From contig NZ_KB907344.1 of the NCBI RefSeq assembly GCF_000381985.1, positions 150,622-214,621 of the forward strand: 64,000 bases of DNA. Direction: 5' to 3'. Below, piece after piece: positions 9,318 through 18,589 of this stretch; position 1 is the first letter of the stretch, and every line of letters starts with the position of its first letter. The notes beneath the pieces are model-generated. The model searched no databases, was not told where the DNA came from, and saw only the letters and a list, made by a program, of their open reading frames with translations. The stretch comes from Novispirillum itersonii subsp. itersonii ATCC 12639 (GTDB lineage Bacteria > Pseudomonadota > Alphaproteobacteria > Rhodospirillales > Rhodospirillaceae). The position numbers were made by a program, and so were the translations under genes.

Positions 9318-10091
9318 ATGACCAATACGTCACAGTCGCGCAAGACCTATACCGCCGAACTCCAGAGGCTGCATAAGCTGGGGCTGGAAAGTGGCGGTGA
9401 CGGACAGGGCCTGCGGGGGGATCCGCGCGTCCTGAACGAAGTTGAGGCCCTGCGGGATGAAGTCCGGGTCCTGTCGCACCTGCTGCGCAATCACGTCCTT
9501 CCGCCGGAAGAGACCCCGCAGGCAGAGGAAGAGACGAAAGACCCGCTGCTGGTGGAATACGAACGCCAGCGGGCCGAGGTCCGGGTGCTGAAAATGGAGC
9601 TGCGCGCCCTCGCCAATTCGATTCAGGAAACCAAGCGCGAAATTGCCCATCTGCGGGCCCGGGACGCCGACCGGCTGGAAGTGGTCGCCGGTGAACTGGA
9701 TGCCGTCGTCGGGGCGACCGAAAACGCCACGCACGGTATTCTGGAAGCTGCGGAAAAGATTGACACCATCGCCCACGCCCTGCGGGCCAGCGTCGATGTG
9801 TATGTCCGGCAGCAGGCCGAAGAGCTGAGCGACCACATCATGTCAATCTACGAACACAGCAACTTCCAGGACATCACCGGCCAGCGCATCACCAAGGTGG
9901 TCAATACCCTGAAGTTTGTCGAAGACCGCGTGGACCGGATGATCAGCATCTGGGGTCAGGAGACCTTCCAGGAGCTGATTTCCGAACTGCCGGACGAATT
10001 CGCGCAGGACGACGAACGCCGCCTGCTGAATGGCCCGCAGCTGGAAAACAACGGCATCTCGCAGGACGAAATCGACAAACTGTTCGGATAA
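9318..10091 (+). CDS. cheZ: CheZ-family protein phosphatase
   Basis: Predicted CheY-P phosphatase (257 aa) that ends chemotactic signalling. A long helical region includes the motif NFQDITGQRITKVV. By alignment with E. coli CheZ (D143/Q147) the catalytic pair is D185 and Q189, both present. The last residues SQDEIDKLFG match the C-terminal helix with which CheZ grips CheY, a motif also used at the N-terminus of FliM. ATG 9318 has AGAGG 9 nt upstream; the frame stays open 36 nt further upstream but without a better site. No che genes are nearby. A second paralogue lies at 23090-23947, so the two may serve different CheY proteins. Confidence 0.85.
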   Translation: MTNTSQSRKTYTAELQRLHKLGLESGGDGQGLRGDPRVLNEVEALRDEVRVLSHLLRNHVLPPEETPQAEEETKDPLLVEYERQRAEVRVLKMELRALANSIQETKREIAHLRARDADRLEVVAGELDAVVGATENATHGILEAAEKIDTIAHALRASVDVYVRQQAEELSDHIMSIYEHSNFQDITGQRITKVVNTLKFVEDRVDRMISIWGQETFQELISELPDEFAQDDERRLLNGPQLENNGISQDEIDKLFG

Positions 10092-10117
10092 TCCGCCTGT
10101 CCCTGCCAGACCTTTCC

Positions 10118-10149
10118 CCGACAGCCCCGCCCAAAAGCGGGGCTGTCGG
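10118..10149 (+). terminator. Strong hairpin after the cheZ-like gene
   Basis: Perfect 13-bp stem CCGACAGCCCCGC/GCGGGGCTGTCGG around CCAAAA, 26 nt after the stop codon. No T run follows. Several genes in this window end with similar very stable, U-poor hairpins. Confidence 0.65.
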
Positions 10150-10386
10150 CATCTGGGGGCACGCCCCGGCAGAAATAGACCATCCGCAGGTTGGTGATAC
10201 CGACACGCCCCGGCCTGTGGTATACTGATCCTCAGGTAACAGGCTCCGGACCATGGAGCAGACCCGCCCCCCAGAGGGGGCACCGGGACACCCCCGGAGG
10301 TCACAACGACCGCCCATGGCCTGCACGACAGACACTGCCGCCACCCCGGTACAGGCGACAGGGAGCCACAGTCGCGGGAGGGACCC

Positions 10387-11079
10387 ATGACCACCCTTCA
10401 TTCTGCCATGCAGGCCCTGATGATGGCATCCGGCACCCCGGCGGACGGCGCATTGCACCGCCCGCCCAAGCCGGTCATCTCCATCTCCCGCGATCACGGT
10501 GCCCTTGGACGTCAGATCGCCGTTGCCCTGTCGAAACGGCTGGATCTGCCGGTTTATGACCGCGAAATCCTCGACCACATCGCAAAGCGGCTGGAAACCG
10601 ACCCCGCCACCCTGAAGCAGCTGGATGAATCCAATGCCCGGGCCCGGGATATGTGGCTGATGCGTCTGTTCACCGGCAAAGACCTGTCGGAAGACGCCTA
10701 CCGCCGGTGTCTCGTTGATGTGGTGCTGAGTCTGGCCCGCGTCGGTGGCATCATTCTTGGCCGGGGATCGAACGTCATCCTGTCCACCTCCTGCGCCCTG
10801 CGGCTGCGGATCACCGCATCGCCCGATGTCTGTGCTCGCCGGGTCGCGGCGCGGTATTCCCTGTCGATGGACGAGGCCCGGGTCCAGATTGAGGCCATCA
10901 ACCACAATCGTGGTCGCTTTGTGTGGGAACTGTTCCATGCCCGCAACAGCGATGCCTCGACCTTTGACATGATCCTGAACACGGACCGCCTTGATGACCC
11001 CGAGCGGGCGGTGGAATGCATCGCCGCCGCCTACAATGCCCTTGCAGACACCTCCTCCGCCCGCCTGAAAGGCGGATGA
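10387..11079 (+). CDS. Cytidylate-kinase-like family protein
   Basis: Cytoplasmic P-loop protein (230 aa) of the cytidylate_kin2 family. Visible features: N-terminal VISISRDHGALGRQIAVALSKRL, a P-loop variant in which GALGRQIA replaces the classic GxxGxGK(S/T); DREILDHIAKRL; and IILGRGSNVIL followed by LRLRITASPDVCARRVAAR, the LID-like arginine region of nucleoside monophosphate kinases. The true substrate is unknown in this family and need not be CMP. GGGAGGG precedes the ATG. It has its own promoter region and is followed by a hairpin, so it is probably monocistronic. Confidence 0.8.
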   Translation: MTTLHSAMQALMMASGTPADGALHRPPKPVISISRDHGALGRQIAVALSKRLDLPVYDREILDHIAKRLETDPATLKQLDESNARARDMWLMRLFTGKDLSEDAYRRCLVDVVLSLARVGGIILGRGSNVILSTSCALRLRITASPDVCARRVAARYSLSMDEARVQIEAINHNRGRFVWELFHARNSDASTFDMILNTDRLDDPERAVECIAAAYNALADTSSARLKGG

Positions 11080-11437
11080 AGCACAGACCGGGGCTCTCAT
11101 TTTCATTCCGTAACGATATCCCGTTTCTCCGGGGCCGGATCTCACCATCCGGCCCCGGTCCGTCTGATACCGCCCCTGTGACCGGAACCGGAACAACCGG
11201 AAAAAATTGGGTCTCTGCTGTGTCTTACCGGAAAGTTCCTGTTCGCCATCCCGGCGAAGCATGGCATCCTTTTTCAGGTAGGAACAAATCCCGCCCGAAG
11301 GCGTTCTCAGCGGAAGTGGACACCGGTTTTACGGCTGAAAGCGCTCTGACGTCCGATCGTTGCAAAAGAGAATTTGCCGGTTTGCCGAGGTCCACGTAAC
11401 CGGAAAATGCTCCAGCCCCCGGAGTGTGCCCGCCGCA
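11080..11437. other. Intergenic region, 358 nt
   Basis: It holds a terminator-like hairpin at 11129-11158 near the end of the kinase-like gene and then the presumed promoter of the heme A synthase operon. An in-frame extension of the next gene back to a TTG at 11360 exists but has no ribosome site. I see nothing else convincing. Confidence 0.5.
11129..11158 (+). terminator. Hairpin after the cytidylate-kinase-like gene
   Basis: Perfect 12-bp stem CCGGGGCCGGAT/ATCCGGCCCCGG with loop CTCACC, 49 nt after the stop codon. There is no downstream T run. Confidence 0.55.
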
Positions 11438-12586
11438 ATGCCGCCGCCCGACACACCCTTACCCGCCCCTTGTCCCTTGCCGCCGGAGGGGACCCCTACC
11501 GTCAGCTCCCCTGCCGGACTGCGGTGGCTGATGTGGGTGCGGCTGTGGCTGTGGTCGCTGTGCGCGGCCCTTCTGATCATGGTTGCCCTTGGCGGAGCCA
11601 CCCGGCTGACGGAGTCCGGCCTGTCGATGGTGGAATGGAAGCCCCTGACCGTTCTGCCCCCCCTGACGGAACCGCAGTGGATGGCCGACTTTGAGAAATA
11701 CCGGCTGAGCCCGGAATACAGGCATCGCACCACCGGGATGACCCTTCAGGAATACAAAGGCATTTTCTGGCTGGAATACATCCATCGCCTGTGGGGCCGG
11801 GCAATCGGTGTTCTGGTTCTATGCCCGCTGCTGCTGCTGACCCTGCGCCGCAGCCTTGCCCCGCCGCTGATCCAGCGGATGGGGGTGTTGTTCCTGCTCG
11901 GCGGAGCACAGGGGGGACTCGGCTGGCTGATGGTGGCCAGCGGTCTGGTGGACCGGCCCGATGTCAGCCATTACCGGCTGGCGGCACACTTCCTGATGGC
12001 AGTCCTTGTCTATGGCCTGCTGCTGCACACCGCCCTGACCCTGACCCACACGACGGAAGGACGCGTCAGCCTGATCCCGGCACGCCGCCCCCATCCGGCC
12101 GCCGTGGCCCTGACAGCGCTGACCGCCCTGACCCTGACCTGGGGGGCCTTTACCGCCGGGCTGGATGCCGGACTGTTTTACAATACCTTCCCCCTGATGG
12201 GGGATGCACTGCTGCCGCCGGACCTGTCCGCCGCCGCCCTGTGGCCCCCCGGCCCGGTGCTGACCCTGCTGGTCAGTGATCCGGCAACCGTCCAGTTCAC
12301 CCACCGCGCTCTTGCCATCCTGACCGTCGCAGCCCTGCTCACCGGCTGGCTGCTGGTGTGGCGCCGCCATCGCCGCGCATCCGTGCGGCAGGCCGGGCTG
12401 GCAACCGCAGCGGCCGGGCTGGGTCAGGCCGGGTTGGGCATCGTCACCCTGCTGCAGGCCGTCCCTGTCCCGCTGGGGGTGGCCCATCAAAGTGGCGGCA
12501 TGCTGACTGTCACGCTTCTTATCATCCTGCTTCACTGCTCGGGCCGGCCGGGCCAGACACCTGCGACCCAGGGGGAACCGTCATGA
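11438..12586 (+). CDS. ctaA: Heme A synthase, COX15/CtaA type 2
   Basis: Inner-membrane enzyme (about 382 aa) that oxidises the C8 methyl of heme O to the formyl group of heme A for cytochrome aa3 oxidase. About eight membrane helices are visible. The conserved histidines sit in EYIHRLWGR, VSHYRLAAHF, VQFTHRALA and GVAHQSGG, and the acidic motif ESGLSMVEWKPL follows the first helix, as in alphaproteobacterial and mitochondrial COX15. The ATG at 11438 is weakly supported (GGAG 13 nt upstream); a GTG at 11426 is possible. Its stop codon overlaps the start of a large sensor kinase (ATGA), an unusual partner, while other heme/oxidase assembly genes are absent nearby. Confidence 0.93.
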   Translation: MPPPDTPLPAPCPLPPEGTPTVSSPAGLRWLMWVRLWLWSLCAALLIMVALGGATRLTESGLSMVEWKPLTVLPPLTEPQWMADFEKYRLSPEYRHRTTGMTLQEYKGIFWLEYIHRLWGRAIGVLVLCPLLLLTLRRSLAPPLIQRMGVLFLLGGAQGGLGWLMVASGLVDRPDVSHYRLAAHFLMAVLVYGLLLHTALTLTHTTEGRVSLIPARRPHPAAVALTALTALTLTWGAFTAGLDAGLFYNTFPLMGDALLPPDLSAAALWPPGPVLTLLVSDPATVQFTHRALAILTVAALLTGWLLVWRRHRRASVRQAGLATAAAGLGQAGLGIVTLLQAVPVPLGVAHQSGGMLTVTLLIILLHCSGRPGQTPATQGEPS

Positions 12587-15500
12587 TCATCCAGCGGATG
12601 CGCCGTCTGGTGCCGGTGACCCTGCTGACGCTGTCAGCCCTGCTGGGCATCCTCGCCCTGCTGGCGCAATGGCAATGGGCCCAGCAGGTCCGCAGCGCGG
12701 TTGGCCGGTATGGCGAGGCCATCGCCCACACGGCGGTCTCGCGGCTGTCTTCAACCGGCGACACGCTGGTCAGCACGGCCCTGAAGACTGTCCCGCGCGG
12801 TGCCGATGGGTATCCCACCACCCTGCCGCCGGATCTGCTGGCAGAGACCCTGCGCCAGCTGACCCGCCCCCCGGTCCTGCTGGACATCACGGACGCCGCC
12901 CTGCTGCTGCCGGACGGCAGCGTCGGCGCGGCCACCCTGCCCGGGCGCACCGGCCAGCGTGAACCGCGGATCGACCTGCTGGAGCGGGCCCTGTCCGGAA
13001 GTATCATTGCTGACCTGCCGGACCGAAGCCCGCTGCTGCTCTCTCCCGCCGCCGGGGGCACCCCTTCGGTTCTGGTGATGATCCCGCTGACCAGCAACGG
13101 ACGGACGGTCGCCGTCCTGTCCCTGACCCTGACCGCACCGGCCCTCGCGCCACTGATGGAAAGCTTCGGCCCCGGCTCCCGCGTCAGCCTGTTCCTGATG
13201 CTTGGCACCCTGTGCCTGCTGGCAGCGGCGTTTTCCCTGCGGAAACGGGGGCCGGTCTCCTCAGCGGCGGTCCGGGCCGCTGAACCGAGGACCCTGCCGG
13301 ACCCAGCCTCCCCGGCGACCCTGAGCGGCCTGACCCCACCCCTGTCGCCGTGGGATCTGCTCGACACCCAGCCGACGTTACAGGCCGTTGTTGACGGCGG
13401 GGGAGCCTGCCTGTGGGCCAATGCCGCCTACCGGCGCTTCCTGTCCCCGTCCTCGGGAGACGACAGCACGGCACGCTGGCCGGTGCTGCTGCATGACCAC
13501 TTCCCCGGCAACGCCAGTGCGGTCAGCCGGTGTCTGGCTCTGGCGCAGGGCGGCAAGCCCGCCACCGTCGAGCTGACCGACAGCCACTCTGGGACACCCC
13601 GCCATCTGCGGCTGGAGCTGACCCCCTTGCCCCCTGCCGACGGTCTGCCGCCGGGAGCGCGCCACCATCTTCTGGTTTCCGATCTTTCAGTACTGCGGCA
13701 GATGGAAACGGATCTGCGGGCCGCCCGGGACCGGATGGAGCTTGAGGTCGCCAGCCGGACCGACCAGTTGCGTGACAGCGAGCAGCGGTTCCGTGATCTG
13801 GCCACGGCGACCTCCGACTGGTTCTGGGAGTCGGACGAAAATCATCGCCTGTCGTGGTTCTCAGTCCGCGAAGCCCCGGCCGATGCCTTCACCCCTCACA
13901 TGACGCTGGGACAGACCCGGGTGGAAATCATGGCCGCCGCCGGAAATCCGCCGGATCTGATCGCCGGTCACCTGACAACGCTGGAAAACCAGAGACCCTT
14001 CCGTGACCTGACGTTCTTCCTGTTCGACCCGACCAACCGCCGCCGCTGGATCCGTACCAGCGGCAGGCCGTTTTACAGCGATACCGGGCACTTTCTCGGC
14101 TATCGCGGCATCGCGATTGAAATCACGGAGCAGGAAGAGAGCAAACTGCGGGCCTCGGCGGCGGAAAACCGCCTGCTGACCGCAATCGACAGCATTTCCG
14201 AAGGTTTTCTGCTGTGGGGCGAGGATGACCGGCTGATCCTGCATAACCGTGCGCTGCTGGATCTGTTCCCATTCCTGACCGATCAGTGTCATCCCGGCCT
14301 GCCCTATACCGATTTTCTGCAACACCTCAGCGCCGCGCTGCTGCCCGAGACGGATGAATTCTCGCTGACCGAACGCAGCGCGCTGGAAAGCCGCTGGCTG
14401 TCACAACACGCGACCGACGGGTTGATCGTGCGCGAACTCTCCTTCCCGGATGAAGCCGCCGTACTCGCCACCGAACGCCGCACCCATGATGGCCTGACCG
14501 TCAGCGTTTACACCGACATCACCGAGCGGAAACAGGCGGAAATGGCCCTGTCCGCCTCGGAAGCCGATCTGCGGACCCTGCACCGCATCACCAGCGCCCC
14601 CAACCGGGGCATGGATGAAAAACTGGCGGCGCTGCTCCGCTTCGGGAACCAGCGCTTTGGCATGACCATCGCCTTCCTGATGCGGGTCGAGGGCGAGATG
14701 GCGGTGTTTGATGAAGTGATGGCCCCGGCCGGATCACTGGCCCGGGGCATGGCGGTGCCGATGGCCGATACCCTGTGCCAGTATGCGGTGGAGACACTGG
14801 AACCGATTGCCGTGCCGGATACGCAGGATCCGTTCTGGCAGGCCCAGATGCCACCCTGCCCCAGCCCGTCTGACGGCATCCCCCTGCAGATCGGCAGCTA
14901 CATCGGGATGCGGGTGATGGTCCGCAACACGGTCCACGGCGTCCTTGGTTTCTGTGCCGAAACAGCGCGTGACCGGCCTTTTTCCGCCACCGATGCCGAG
15001 ATCATCAAACTGATGGCCCTGTGGACCGGCGCGGAACTGGCCCACTGGCAGGTGGAAACCGAACTGCGGACCGCCCGCGACCATGCCGATGCCGCCAACC
15101 GGACCAAATCCGAATTCCTCGCCAACATGAGTCATGAACTGCGAACCCCGCTGAACGCCATCATCGGCTTCTCTGAAGTGATGGCCAGCGAGATGTTCGG
15201 CCCGGTCGGCAGCCCCAAATACAAGGATTATGCAGGCAGCATCCACGAATCAGGCCGCCATCTGCTGGATATCATCAACGACATCCTTGATGTCTCAAAA
15301 ATCGAAGCCGGACAGCTGGTGCTGAGTGAGGAGGATGTCGATCTGGGCGATCTGCTACAGGCTTCGCTGCGGCTGGTGCGGGAACGGGCTGCTACCGGAT
15401 CGGTCACTATCGTCGCGGTCTGCCCGCCGGGCCTGCCGGTGCTGCGGGCAGATCTGCGGCGGCTGAAACAGGTACTGCTGAATCTGCTGTCCAATGCCAT

Positions 15501-15834
15501 CAAGTTCACCTTGCCCGGCGGATCAGTCACCACGGCGGTGGACTGGAAACCCGGCGATGGCCTGTCCCTCCGGGTCACCGATACCGGCATCGGCATGACC
15601 GAGGAAGAGATCGCCATTGCCATGACCCCCTTCCGGCAGGTTGACAGCGGACTGGCCCGGCGGCAGGAGGGAACCGGCCTTGGCCTGCCCCTGACCAAGG
15701 CCCTTGTCGCCCTGCATGACGGTGTGCTGTCGGTCCACAGCACACCGGGACAGGGTACCACGGTGACCGTCTGGTTCCCCGAATCGCGACTGATCAGCCC
15801 GCCTCAGGGGCAGGAGCAGGACAGCCCTGCATAA
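12583..15834 (+). CDS. Membrane-bound PAS/GAF sensor histidine kinase, PleC/DivJ-like core
   Basis: Sensor kinase of about 1083 aa. Membrane helix at residues 8-30, an extracytoplasmic domain of about 170 residues, and a second helix near 200-222. Next come PAS-like modules (around 265-370, 400-530, 530-650), a GAF domain (about 665-830, including a CPSPSD segment and MRVMVRNTVHGVLGF), then HisKA with H851 in NMSHELRTPLNAIIGFSEVM and HATPase_c (NLLSNAIKFTL, DTGIGM, GTGLGLPL). ATG 12583 follows AGGGGGAACCG and overlaps the heme A synthase stop by 4 nt, so the two are translationally coupled. The DHp is of the DivK-interacting type; no response regulator is encoded nearby. Link to heme or respiration is inferred from the operon only. 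Confidence 0.92.
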   Translation: MIIQRMRRLVPVTLLTLSALLGILALLAQWQWAQQVRSAVGRYGEAIAHTAVSRLSSTGDTLVSTALKTVPRGADGYPTTLPPDLLAETLRQLTRPPVLLDITDAALLLPDGSVGAATLPGRTGQREPRIDLLERALSGSIIADLPDRSPLLLSPAAGGTPSVLVMIPLTSNGRTVAVLSLTLTAPALAPLMESFGPGSRVSLFLMLGTLCLLAAAFSLRKRGPVSSAAVRAAEPRTLPDPASPATLSGLTPPLSPWDLLDTQPTLQAVVDGGGACLWANAAYRRFLSPSSGDDSTARWPVLLHDHFPGNASAVSRCLALAQGGKPATVELTDSHSGTPRHLRLELTPLPPADGLPPGARHHLLVSDLSVLRQMETDLRAARDRMELEVASRTDQLRDSEQRFRDLATATSDWFWESDENHRLSWFSVREAPADAFTPHMTLGQTRVEIMAAAGNPPDLIAGHLTTLENQRPFRDLTFFLFDPTNRRRWIRTSGRPFYSDTGHFLGYRGIAIEITEQEESKLRASAAENRLLTAIDSISEGFLLWGEDDRLILHNRALLDLFPFLTDQCHPGLPYTDFLQHLSAALLPETDEFSLTERSALESRWLSQHATDGLIVRELSFPDEAAVLATERRTHDGLTVSVYTDITERKQAEMALSASEADLRTLHRITSAPNRGMDEKLAALLRFGNQRFGMTIAFLMRVEGEMAVFDEVMAPAGSLARGMAVPMADTLCQYAVETLEPIAVPDTQDPFWQAQMPPCPSPSDGIPLQIGSYIGMRVMVRNTVHGVLGFCAETARDRPFSATDAEIIKLMALWTGAELAHWQVETELRTARDHADAANRTKSEFLANMSHELRTPLNAIIGFSEVMASEMFGPVGSPKYKDYAGSIHESGRHLLDIINDILDVSKIEAGQLVLSEEDVDLGDLLQASLRLVRERAATGSVTIVAVCPPGLPVLRADLRRLKQVLLNLLSNAIKFTLPGGSVTTAVDWKPGDGLSLRVTDTGIGMTEEEIAIAMTPFRQVDSGLARRQEGTGLGLPLTKALVALHDGVLSVHSTPGQGTTVTVWFPESRLISPPQGQEQDSPA

Positions 15835-15956
15835 GATTTAATAATACAAAGCATTCGGAGAGTTTTGTCGAAATCCCTTGGAAGTCCGGGCATAGTGACA
15901 GTTCCCCCTGACTGCCCCATCCGGCCCTGCCGGGTGACCCGCCGGAGCATTCCGCC

Positions 15957-17180
15957 ATGACCACGCCTGCCGCGTCTCCCCGCGCCGCATCCCGTTCTTT
16001 TCTTGTCGTCCTGCTGTGCGGCGCCCTGCTGGTCAGTCTGGCCATGGGTGTCCGTCAGAGCTTCGGGCTGATTATCGGTCCGCTGTCGGCACAGAATGCC
16101 TGGCCGGTCGCCACATTTTCCTTTGCCCTTGCCATTCAGAACCTGCTGTGGGGCGCGGCCCAACCCTTTGCCTCTGCCCTCGCGGAGCGCTGGGGCGCTC
16201 ACCGGGTGGCAATTCTCGGCGGCATCACCTATGCCGTTGGTCTGGGGCTGACCGCGTGGGCCAACACTGCGGGCGGCGCCTTTGCCGGAACCGGCATTCT
16301 GATCGGTCTGGCCCTGTCCGGCACCACCTTCGGCACCGTGCTGGGGGTGATCGGGCGGGCCGCCCCGCCGGAAAAACGCTCGATGGCCCTTGGTATCGCC
16401 AGTGCCGGCGGCTCCTTCGGGCAGATGGCGGTGATTCCGGTGGCATCGGGGCTGATTGCCTCGGTCGGGGTGGTGCAGGCCATGCTGGTGCTTGCCGTGA
16501 TCGCCCTGCTGATGGTGCCGCTGGCGCTGGCGCTGGTTGAACCATCCCTGAATCATCCGCAGGCCGGACCGACCCAGTCGATGGGGGCGGTCATCAAAGA
16601 CGCGTGGAATGACCGCAGCTTCCAGCTGCTGTCACTCGGCTTTTTTGTCTGCGGCTTTCAGGTGGCGTTTGTCGGCGTACACCTGCCGAACTATCTGGCC
16701 CTGTGCCATATGCCCGCCGCTCTGGGGGCCACCGCCCTGATGATCATCGGCGGCTTTAACATCATCGGCAGCTGGGGATGCGGTGTTCTGGGGCAAAGCC
16801 GCCGTCCGCGCAAGATCCTCAGCCTGATCTATCTGCTGCGCGGTATTGCCGTAGCGCTGTTCATCACCCTGCCGACCACAGAAGTCAGCGTGATCCTGTT
16901 TGCAGCCACCATGGGGCTGCTGTGGCTGGGCACCGTACCGCTGACCAGCCAGATCATCGCCACCCTGTACGGCACCCGTTACATGGGCACCCTGTTCGGG
17001 ATTGTCTTCTTCAGTCACCAGATCGGCTCTTTCACCGGGGTATGGGCCGGTGGGCTGCTGTTTGATGCTACCGGGTCCTATGACCTGGTCTGGTGGGGAT
17101 CAATCGCACTCGGGGTTGTCGCCGCCTTCCTGCATCTGCCGATCGCCGATGCACGGCAGGAACAGGCTGCCACCGCCTGA
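15957..17180 (+). CDS. Major facilitator superfamily transporter
   Basis: Inner-membrane MFS permease (407 aa) with twelve predicted helices in two halves. The N-terminal helix contains MGVRQSFGLIIGPLSA, and a loop 2-3 motif (SALAERWGAHRVAILGG) marks the superfamily. A long cytoplasmic loop (about residues 195-215) separates the halves. Best resemblance is to uncharacterised anion/monocarboxylate-type MFS proteins; the substrate cannot be read. The ATG follows CCGGAG at a fair distance. It stands alone with a strong terminator behind it. Confidence 0.85.
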   Translation: MTTPAASPRAASRSFLVVLLCGALLVSLAMGVRQSFGLIIGPLSAQNAWPVATFSFALAIQNLLWGAAQPFASALAERWGAHRVAILGGITYAVGLGLTAWANTAGGAFAGTGILIGLALSGTTFGTVLGVIGRAAPPEKRSMALGIASAGGSFGQMAVIPVASGLIASVGVVQAMLVLAVIALLMVPLALALVEPSLNHPQAGPTQSMGAVIKDAWNDRSFQLLSLGFFVCGFQVAFVGVHLPNYLALCHMPAALGATALMIIGGFNIIGSWGCGVLGQSRRPRKILSLIYLLRGIAVALFITLPTTEVSVILFAATMGLLWLGTVPLTSQIIATLYGTRYMGTLFGIVFFSHQIGSFTGVWAGGLLFDATGSYDLVWWGSIALGVVAAFLHLPIADARQEQAATA

Positions 17181-17203
17181 CCATACCCGCCCTAGCAAAG
17201 ACA

Positions 17204-17231
17204 ACGGGGGGAGGCCGTCGCCTCCCCCCGT
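17204..17231. terminator. Intrinsic terminator between convergent MFS genes
   Basis: Perfect 12-bp stem ACGGGGGGAGGC/GCCTCCCCCCGT with loop CGTC, followed by TTTG on the plus strand. It lies 23 nt after the stop of the plus-strand transporter and just beyond the stop of the minus-strand one, so it can serve both. Confidence 0.8.
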
Positions 17232-17238
17232 TTTGCTT

Positions 17239-18456
17239 TCATGAAAACCGCTGCCGCATCCACACCGCCACCCCAGCCCCGGCCAGCGAAAACAGCAGGG
17301 TGGTCAGCGCTACGGCATTCCAGCCGCCGTGCTGCCACAGCCAGCCTGCCCCGGTGCCGGAAATCCCGGCCCCCATGTAATAAAACAGCAGGTACAGCGA
17401 CGCGGCATGCCCTTTATGGGTGGGGGAGCAACGCCCGACGCAGCTGCTGACCACCGAATGGCCGATGAAAAACCCGGCGGTAATCAGCACAATGCCGGTG
17501 ACGGTCAGGGGCAGCGACTCCGGCAGGGTCAGCAGGGCCCCGCCCCCCATCATCGCGAAGCTGATCAGCAGGGTCGGCATCACCCCCAGCCGGGCCGTCA
17601 CCTGACCGGACAGCGAGGACGAAAACACCCCGAAGATATACGCCAGAAACACCAGCCCGATCTCACGCGGCCCCAGCCCGAAAGGGGCACCGCTGAGACG
17701 GAATGTGCTGTAGTTAAACACCGATACAAACACACTGGTCAGCACAAACCCGAGGAAATACAGACCCCGCAGCGACGGGTCTTTCAGCCGCCCGGCCCAA
17801 AGCCCCAGATGCACCGGCAGCCCGGCCCCCCGGGTCGGGGTGAAATTGCGCGACGGCGGCAGCAGCACCCAGAACGCCAGCGACGACAGAATGCAGAACA
17901 CGCCGATCACGCCCAGCGCCTGATGCCAGCTCATCACCATCGTCAGCTGCGCCAGCCCGACCCGCCCGATCATCGCGCCCAGCGCCGTCCCGCCGACATA
18001 GACCCCCATCGCCTTGCCCAGACGGGCCGGATCAATCTCTTCGCCCAGATAGGCCATGGCCACAGCGGGCACACCGCCCAGCACAAAGCCTTCAAGGGCC
18101 CGGATCACCAGCAGCAGCGGCCAGTCTGTCACCAGCGCCAGCGCGGTGTTCAGCACAGACGCCAGCAGCATCGACGCAAACATCAATCCCCGCCGCCCCA
18201 GCGCCTGCGACACCACGCTGGACGCCATGATCGCCAGCGCCAGAAAACTGGTCGACAGGGACAGGGCAAGGGAACTCTGGGCCGCGCTGACCTGAAACTC
18301 AGCCGCAATATCCGGCAGAACCGGCTGCACACAGTACAGGGTGGCAAAGGTGGAAAATCCAGCGCAGAACATCGCCACCAGTGTCCGCCCGAAGGAAGCG
18401 GAGGGCGGGGACAGGGCCTGAGACGTCTGGGGAGCTGGGGCCGTCATCGTTGCCAT
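17239..18456 (-). CDS. ynfM: YnfM-like MFS transporter
   Basis: Inner-membrane MFS protein (405 aa) with twelve helices. The N-terminal GFSTFATLYCVQPVLPDIAA, LALSLSTSFLALAIMASSVV and the AMAYLGEEIDPARLGKAMG region match E. coli YnfM and relatives annotated as efflux or arabinose-like permeases. The function of YnfM is not firmly known. It is divergently transcribed from a LysR regulator 133 nt away, the classic arrangement in which the regulator controls the exporter. Confidence 0.85.
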   Translation of the reverse strand: MATMTAPAPQTSQALSPPSASFGRTLVAMFCAGFSTFATLYCVQPVLPDIAAEFQVSAAQSSLALSLSTSFLALAIMASSVVSQALGRRGLMFASMLLASVLNTALALVTDWPLLLVIRALEGFVLGGVPAVAMAYLGEEIDPARLGKAMGVYVGGTALGAMIGRVGLAQLTMVMSWHQALGVIGVFCILSSLAFWVLLPPSRNFTPTRGAGLPVHLGLWAGRLKDPSLRGLYFLGFVLTSVFVSVFNYSTFRLSGAPFGLGPREIGLVFLAYIFGVFSSSLSGQVTARLGVMPTLLISFAMMGGGALLTLPESLPLTVTGIVLITAGFFIGHSVVSSCVGRCSPTHKGHAASLYLLFYYMGAGISGTGAGWLWQHGGWNAVALTTLLFSLAGAGVAVWMRQRFS

Positions 18457-18589
18457 AATCTGAAGACTCGTTTTGTACCGGGGACCGCCCGGTCAGAAGG
18501 AAAACCGGCTGGTCTCTCCGGTGTATACCGCATCAGCGAATGCGTCTAATATATGGAACTGGCAATCATCATCTGTTTTGGAGATGGCG

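Noticed and set aside
10082..10111. FliM identity for the proteins ending SQDEIDKLFG
   Set aside because: The motif is C-terminal and the protein carries the CheZ active-site motif; this is the CheY-binding tail of CheZ.
12358..12582. 75-codon N-terminal extension of the sensor kinase at 12583
   Set aside because: It lies wholly within the heme A synthase gene, while ATG 12583 has a strong ribosome site and begins a normal membrane helix.
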